A stretch of 64,000 nucleotides of DNA from RGIG4608 sp045631445 (GTDB lineage: Bacteria > Bacillota > Clostridia > Oscillospirales > CAG-272), in the NCBI GenBank assembly GCA_045631445.1, contig JAZQUS010000067.1, positions 1 through 64,000 on the forward strand, read 5' to 3'. Of this stretch, positions 60,399 to 64,000 are shown piece by piece; position 1 is the first letter of the stretch; every line of letters begins with the position of its first letter. The notes under the pieces were generated by a model. That model did no database searches. It saw only the letters and a list, made by a program, of their open reading frames with translations, and had not been told where the DNA came from. The position numbers were made by a program, and so were the translations under genes.

Positions 60399-61738
60399 TG
60401 AGTGAAAATAAATTTGTAAACGTATATGGAGCAGGTCTTGCAGGATGTGAGGCAGCTTGGCAGATAGCACAGCGCGGTGTAAGGGTTAAGCTTTATGAAA
60501 TGAAGCCCCATAAATTTACACCTGCCCATCATTCAAATGGGTTTGCGGAGCTTGTTTGCTCAAACTCCTTGCGCTCCGATAGTGTTATCAATGCGGTTGG
60601 ACTTCTTAAGGAAGAAATGCGCCGCATAGGTTCACTTATAATGGAAGCGGCAGAAAATACCAAAGTGCCTGCAGGCTCGGCTCTTGCTGTGGATAGAGAG
60701 CTTTTCTCTGCATTTATAACAGAAAGAATTAAAAATCATCCGCTTATTGAGGTGATTGAGGGGGAGGTTTCATCGGTTAATCCTGATGAGATTACTGTTA
60801 TTGCAACAGGGCCTCTTACAAGTGATAAAATGGCGGAATATATTGAAAATGAGCTTGGTTGCTCGGGACTTCATTTCTTTGATGCCGCAGCTCCCATAGT
60901 TGATTTTTCAAGCATTAATATGGACGTTGCATTCTTTGCTTCGCGCTATGATAAGGGTGATGCGGACTATATCAACTGTCCTATGACAAAGGAGCAATAC
61001 GACGCCTTTTATACCGAGCTTGTTGGTGCAAAAGAGGCGGAAATTAAGGAATTTGACCGCGAGGAGCAGAAGAAAAAGCTCCAAGTTTTTGAGGGTTGTA
61101 TGCCTGTTGAGGTAATGGCGAAGCGCGGATATGATACCCTTTGCTATGGACCTCTTAAGCCCGTTGGACTCGTTGACCCAAGAACTCAAAAGGAGTCCTT
61201 TGCGGTTGTTCAACTTCGTAAGGAAAATAAAGAGGGAACTATGTATAACCTCGTTGGTTTCCAAACTCACCTTACTTTCCCTGAGCAGAGAAGAGTGTTT
61301 AGAATGATACCGGGTCTTGAAAATGCAGAGTTTTTGAGATATGGAATTATGCATAGAAATACCTATCTTAACTCACCCGGACTTCTTAAAAACGATTACT
61401 CAATGATTAAAAATCCCAATATCTTCTTTGCAGGTCAGATGACGGGTGTTGAAGGTTATATCGAGAGTGCGGGAAGCGGTCTTGTTGCAGGTATAAATGC
61501 TGCTGCGAGAGCTTTGGGAGAAGATGGAGTTGAATTTCCCGAAACTACAATGATTGGCTCAATGGCTAATTACGTTCAAAATGGTTCTATGGGTAAATTC
61601 GTGCCTATGAACGCAAACTTTGGAATTATCAAACCCCTTGAATATAGAGTAAAGGGTGGAAAGAGTGCAAAGAATGAGGTAATCTCAAATCGCGCACTTG
61701 AAGCGATTGATGCGGTAATTTCAAAAATGAAAAAATAA
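60398..61738 (+). CDS. trmFO: Folate/FAD-dependent tRNA uracil-54 C5-methyltransferase
   Basis: 446 aa. Makes m5U54 in the T-loop of tRNAs using methylenetetrahydrofolate and FADH2. NVYGAGLAGCEAAWQIAQRGVRVKLYEMKP is the dinucleotide fold; HHSNGFAELVCSNSLRSD holds the catalytic Cys region. YINCPMTKEQYDAFYTEL, GLVDPRTQKESFAVVQLRKEN, and GQMTGVEGYIESAGSGLVAGINAA are other family blocks. Gene order topA-trmFO is standard in Firmicutes. Last codons lie 16 nt before rnc. Confidence 0.96.
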   Translation: MSENKFVNVYGAGLAGCEAAWQIAQRGVRVKLYEMKPHKFTPAHHSNGFAELVCSNSLRSDSVINAVGLLKEEMRRIGSLIMEAAENTKVPAGSALAVDRELFSAFITERIKNHPLIEVIEGEVSSVNPDEITVIATGPLTSDKMAEYIENELGCSGLHFFDAAAPIVDFSSINMDVAFFASRYDKGDADYINCPMTKEQYDAFYTELVGAKEAEIKEFDREEQKKKLQVFEGCMPVEVMAKRGYDTLCYGPLKPVGLVDPRTQKESFAVVQLRKENKEGTMYNLVGFQTHLTFPEQRRVFRMIPGLENAEFLRYGIMHRNTYLNSPGLLKNDYSMIKNPNIFFAGQMTGVEGYIESAGSGLVAGINAAARALGEDGVEFPETTMIGSMANYVQNGSMGKFVPMNANFGIIKPLEYRVKGGKSAKNEVISNRALEAIDAVISKMKK

Positions 61739-61754
61739 GGGAGGAGTGTTAGTA

Positions 61755-62468
61755 ATGCAGAATACCAATCTTTGTGAGCTTGAAGAAAAGCTCGGATATA
61801 AATTTAAAAATATTCAATACTTGGAAACTGCGCTTACACATTCCTCGTATTCTAATGAATTGAAGCTCAAGGGCAAGATTGTTGAATGTAACGAGCGTCT
61901 TGAATTTCTTGGTGACAGTGTGCTTTCAATTATTGCCGCTAACTATCTTTTTAATAAATATCCTACCTCTCCCGAGGGAGAGCTTACGCGTCGTCGCGCG
62001 GTAATCGTTTGCCGTGATGCGCTTTCGTCGTATGCCAAAAGCTTGAATCTTGGTGACTTCCTTTTCCTTGGAAACGGTGAAGAGAAGAATAACGCAAGGG
62101 AGCGTAAATCTTTGCTTGAAAATACCTTTGAAGCGCTTATGGGTGCCATTTATCTTGACGGACAAGCAAATAGAATGGAGATTATTTTCAATCTCGTTTA
62201 TCCATTTTTTGAAGCAGAGCTTCATGCATGGGAAGAGGGCAAGATTGTTAAGGATTATAAATCCGAGCTTCAGCAGATGATTCAGCAATCTGGTGTTGAT
62301 ACACTTTCTTATGCTATCGTTGGGTCAAGCGGACCTGACCACGAAAAAATTTTTGAGGTTGAGGCGCGCCTTAACTCTAACATCGTTGGTAGAGGAACAG
62401 GAAAAACCAAGCGCGAGGCAGAGCAGAATGCCGCCAAAGAAGCATTGGCTCTTTTTGGTGAAATATAA
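61755..62468 (+). CDS. rnc: Ribonuclease III
   Basis: 237 aa. Cleaves double-stranded RNA, for example rRNA precursors. NERLEFLGDSVLSIIAANYLF is the signature with the acidic metal ligands, NTFEALMGAIYLDG the second acidic pair. The C-terminal dsRNA-binding domain is YKSELQQMIQQSGVDTLSYAIVGSSGPDHEKIFEVEARLNSNIVGRGTGKTKREAEQNAAKEAL. ATG 61755 follows GGGAGGAG; a GTG at 61746 lies within the RBS region. A stretch of about 95 nt with nothing notable separates it from the radical SAM gene. Confidence 0.96.
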   Translation: MQNTNLCELEEKLGYKFKNIQYLETALTHSSYSNELKLKGKIVECNERLEFLGDSVLSIIAANYLFNKYPTSPEGELTRRRAVIVCRDALSSYAKSLNLGDFLFLGNGEEKNNARERKSLLENTFEALMGAIYLDGQANRMEIIFNLVYPFFEAELHAWEEGKIVKDYKSELQQMIQQSGVDTLSYAIVGSSGPDHEKIFEVEARLNSNIVGRGTGKTKREAEQNAAKEALALFGEI

Positions 62469-62564
62469 TTGAATTTGAAGAATTGGAATCGTGTTTTTTA
62501 CCCGATTCCCTTTCTTGCTTTTTAAAGAACATAAAAAATGGCAAAGAAAGGAGAAAAAAGTCGA

Positions 62565-63578
62565 ATGAGACACATAAATATACCGATTTTTATACCCCAT
62601 TTGGGTTGCCCAAATATGTGCGTTTTTTGTAATCAGCGCTCTATTTCTGGCAAGATAAATTTTGATATTTCAAGGGTTGAAAACGAGATTGAAGAATCAC
62701 TTTCAACTACAAATGGTGAAGATTTTGTTGAGATTGCATTCTTTGGTGGCTCTTTTACGGGCATTGATAGAAAATTGATGTGTGACTTGCTCTCCATTGC
62801 TCAAAAATATATTGATGAGGGCAGGGCTTCGTCAATTCGTCTTTCCACTCGTCCCGATTATATTGACGATGAAATTCTGGATATTTTATCATCATATTCG
62901 GTTGGTACCATTGAGCTTGGACTTCAAAGTATGGATGATGAAGTCCTTCAAAAAACCAAGCGTGGACATACCGCTAAATGTGCTGAAAATGCTTGTAAAA
63001 TGATAAAGGAACGCGGATTTTCACTCATTGGTCAGATGATGATTGGACTTCCAAGCTCCACAGTTGAAAAGGAAATTTACACCGCAAAAAAACTTTGTGA
63101 AATGGGGGCGGACGGAGCAAGAATTTATCCAACGGTTGTGTTTTATCAAACAGAACTTTGCGATATGATGCAAAGTGGAGTTTACGCAGCACTTTCTAAC
63201 GAAGATGCAGTCGAAAGAACAAAAGAAGCACTTAAAATATTTGTTGAAAACGATGTCCCGTGTATAAGAGTCGGACTTCAATCGGGTGAAAATTTATCCG
63301 ATGAAACTCACGTTGCAGGTGGAGCAAATCATTCTGCTATTGGTGAGATGGCAATGAGTGCTCTTTATTTTGACAAAATTTGCGAAGAGCTTGACAAAAT
63401 TGATATAGAGAAAATGCCACAAAATATAAATATTTTGTGCGCAAAAGGTGAAATTTCAAAAATTGTTGGTCAAAAACGCAAAAATATTGAAAAAATTTGC
63501 CAAAAATATGCAATAAAGAGAGCAAAAGTTCTTGAAAAAAATGAACTTTTGAGTTATAATATAATAATAGATTTTTAG
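62565..63578 (+). CDS. Radical SAM protein (Elp3-like, of the rnc-smc interval)
   Basis: 337 aa. The iron-sulfur site is PHLGCPNMCVFCNQRSISG (C-x3-C-x2-C). EIAFFGGSFTGID is the GGE-like motif, IRLSTRPDYID, TIELGLQSMDDEVLQKTKRGHT and LIGQMMIGLPSSTVE line the radical barrel. Proteins of this type are found in exactly this position, between rnc and smc, in many Clostridia and resemble the radical SAM domain of Elp3 without its acetyltransferase. The reaction is unknown, although a tRNA modification is often suspected. The final 50 residues are Lys-rich. I use ATG 62565 after AAAGGAG (13 nt); ATG 62538 precedes that RBS. Confidence 0.87.
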   Translation: MRHINIPIFIPHLGCPNMCVFCNQRSISGKINFDISRVENEIEESLSTTNGEDFVEIAFFGGSFTGIDRKLMCDLLSIAQKYIDEGRASSIRLSTRPDYIDDEILDILSSYSVGTIELGLQSMDDEVLQKTKRGHTAKCAENACKMIKERGFSLIGQMMIGLPSSTVEKEIYTAKKLCEMGADGARIYPTVVFYQTELCDMMQSGVYAALSNEDAVERTKEALKIFVENDVPCIRVGLQSGENLSDETHVAGGANHSAIGEMAMSALYFDKICEELDKIDIEKMPQNINILCAKGEISKIVGQKRKNIEKICQKYAIKRAKVLEKNELLSYNIIIDF

Positions 63579-63615
63579 TTTTATTAATATATCCTGAAAA
63601 AAGGAGGATATTGCT

Positions 63616-64000
63616 TTGTATTTAAAGAGTCTTGAAATGCAGGGATTTAAGTCTTTCCCCGATAAAACCAAGCTTACGTTTGAACACGGCGCAACTGTAA
63701 TCGTTGGTCCTAACGGAAGCGGAAAATCAAATATTTCCGACGCTATGCGATGGGTACTTGGTGAGATTTCATCAAAGAGCTTGCGTGGTAGCAAGATGGA
63801 GGACGTTATCTTTGGCGGTGCGGATTCCCGTAAGCCAATGGGCTTTGCTGAGGTTTCTGTTACTTTTGATAACACAGATCCCGAAAATCGTCTTGACGCG
63901 CCCTATGATGAGGTTATCGTAACAAGAAGATATTATCGCTCGGGTGAGAGTGAATACTTTATAAACAAAAGAGCAGTTCGTCTTCGTGACATTTACGAGT
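63616..64000 (+). CDS. smc: Chromosome segregation protein SMC, N-terminal part (3' end outside window)
   Basis: Starts with TTG at 63616, 8 nt after GGAGG, which explains why an ATG-based search misses it. The reading frame gives LYLKSLEMQGFKSFPDKTKLTF and then the Walker A loop VGPNGSGKSNISDAMRWVLGE, followed by SLRGSKMEDVIFGG and VTRRYYRSGESEYFIN, the standard head domain of bacterial SMC. The ATPase dimer organises and condenses the chromosome with ScpA and ScpB. About 128 codons are visible, uninterrupted to the window edge. Position after rnc is the usual order in Firmicutes. Confidence 0.96.
   Translation, partial: MYLKSLEMQGFKSFPDKTKLTFEHGATVIVGPNGSGKSNISDAMRWVLGEISSKSLRGSKMEDVIFGGADSRKPMGFAEVSVTFDNTDPENRLDAPYDEVIVTRRYYRSGESEYFINKRAVRLRDIYE

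Noticed and set aside
63456..63875. Minus-strand frame at the right end
   Set aside because: It is the antisense of smc, which itself starts with TTG and is therefore easy to miss.

Overview
The window comes from a low-GC Gram-positive bacterium, most likely a gut or rumen member of the Clostridia. The evidence is consensus TTGACA-17-TATAAT promoters, U-tailed hairpin terminators, T-box leaders for thrS and valS, a yybP-ykoY manganese riboswitch, and the gene order infC-rpmI-rplT-spoU-dprA-topA-trmFO-rnc-radical SAM-smc. The genus cannot be fixed from the sequence. There is no transposase, integrase, CRISPR array, rRNA operon or replication origin. Both ends cut genes: glnA on the left and smc on the right.

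Left part (1-6.6 kb): the end of glutamine synthetase, a SASA-type esterase, an Sfp-type phosphopantetheinyl transferase, tRNA-Ser(GCU), a lipoprotein, a GtrA-family protein, a divergent ECF sigma/anti-sigma pair, and mntP behind its riboswitch.

Centre (6.7-35.3 kb): a co-directional glycan-use locus. It holds an RpiR regulator, a GH38 alpha-mannosidase, NanE, a DUF4127 protein and one cytoplasmic plus two secreted GHL10 proteins. These are followed by a very large Cys-rich lipoprotein, a secreted phosphodiester glycosidase (NAGPA-like), a sugar ABC importer without its ATPase, a ROK kinase, a FAD oxidoreductase, NagA, a second ROK-like protein, a LacX-like epimerase and ManA. The reading is extracellular attack on an amino-sugar/mannose glycan, import, intracellular trimming, and funnelling through ManNAc-6-P, GlcNAc-6-P and Man-6-P. 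The substrate is unknown. This locus is the best candidate for an undescribed system, because several of its families have no agreed function and three of its secreted products end in the same kind of hydrophobic/amphipathic tail.

Middle right (35.3-54.3 kb): a promoter, a strongly foldable RNA of about 220 nt and a terminator stand directly before a membrane-anchored Cys/His repeat protein. Then come thrS, its T-box and mgsA, an orphan winged-helix protein, valS with its T-box, a holin-like pair, a 450-bp fold-back element, alr, two CPBP proteases, tadA, acpP, comEC, a membrane protein and a UvrD/PcrA helicase.

Right end (54.3-64 kb): the translation/DNA-processing block infC (predicted AUA start), rpmI, rplT, a SpoU methyltransferase, dprA, topA, trmFO, rnc, a radical SAM protein and the start of smc.
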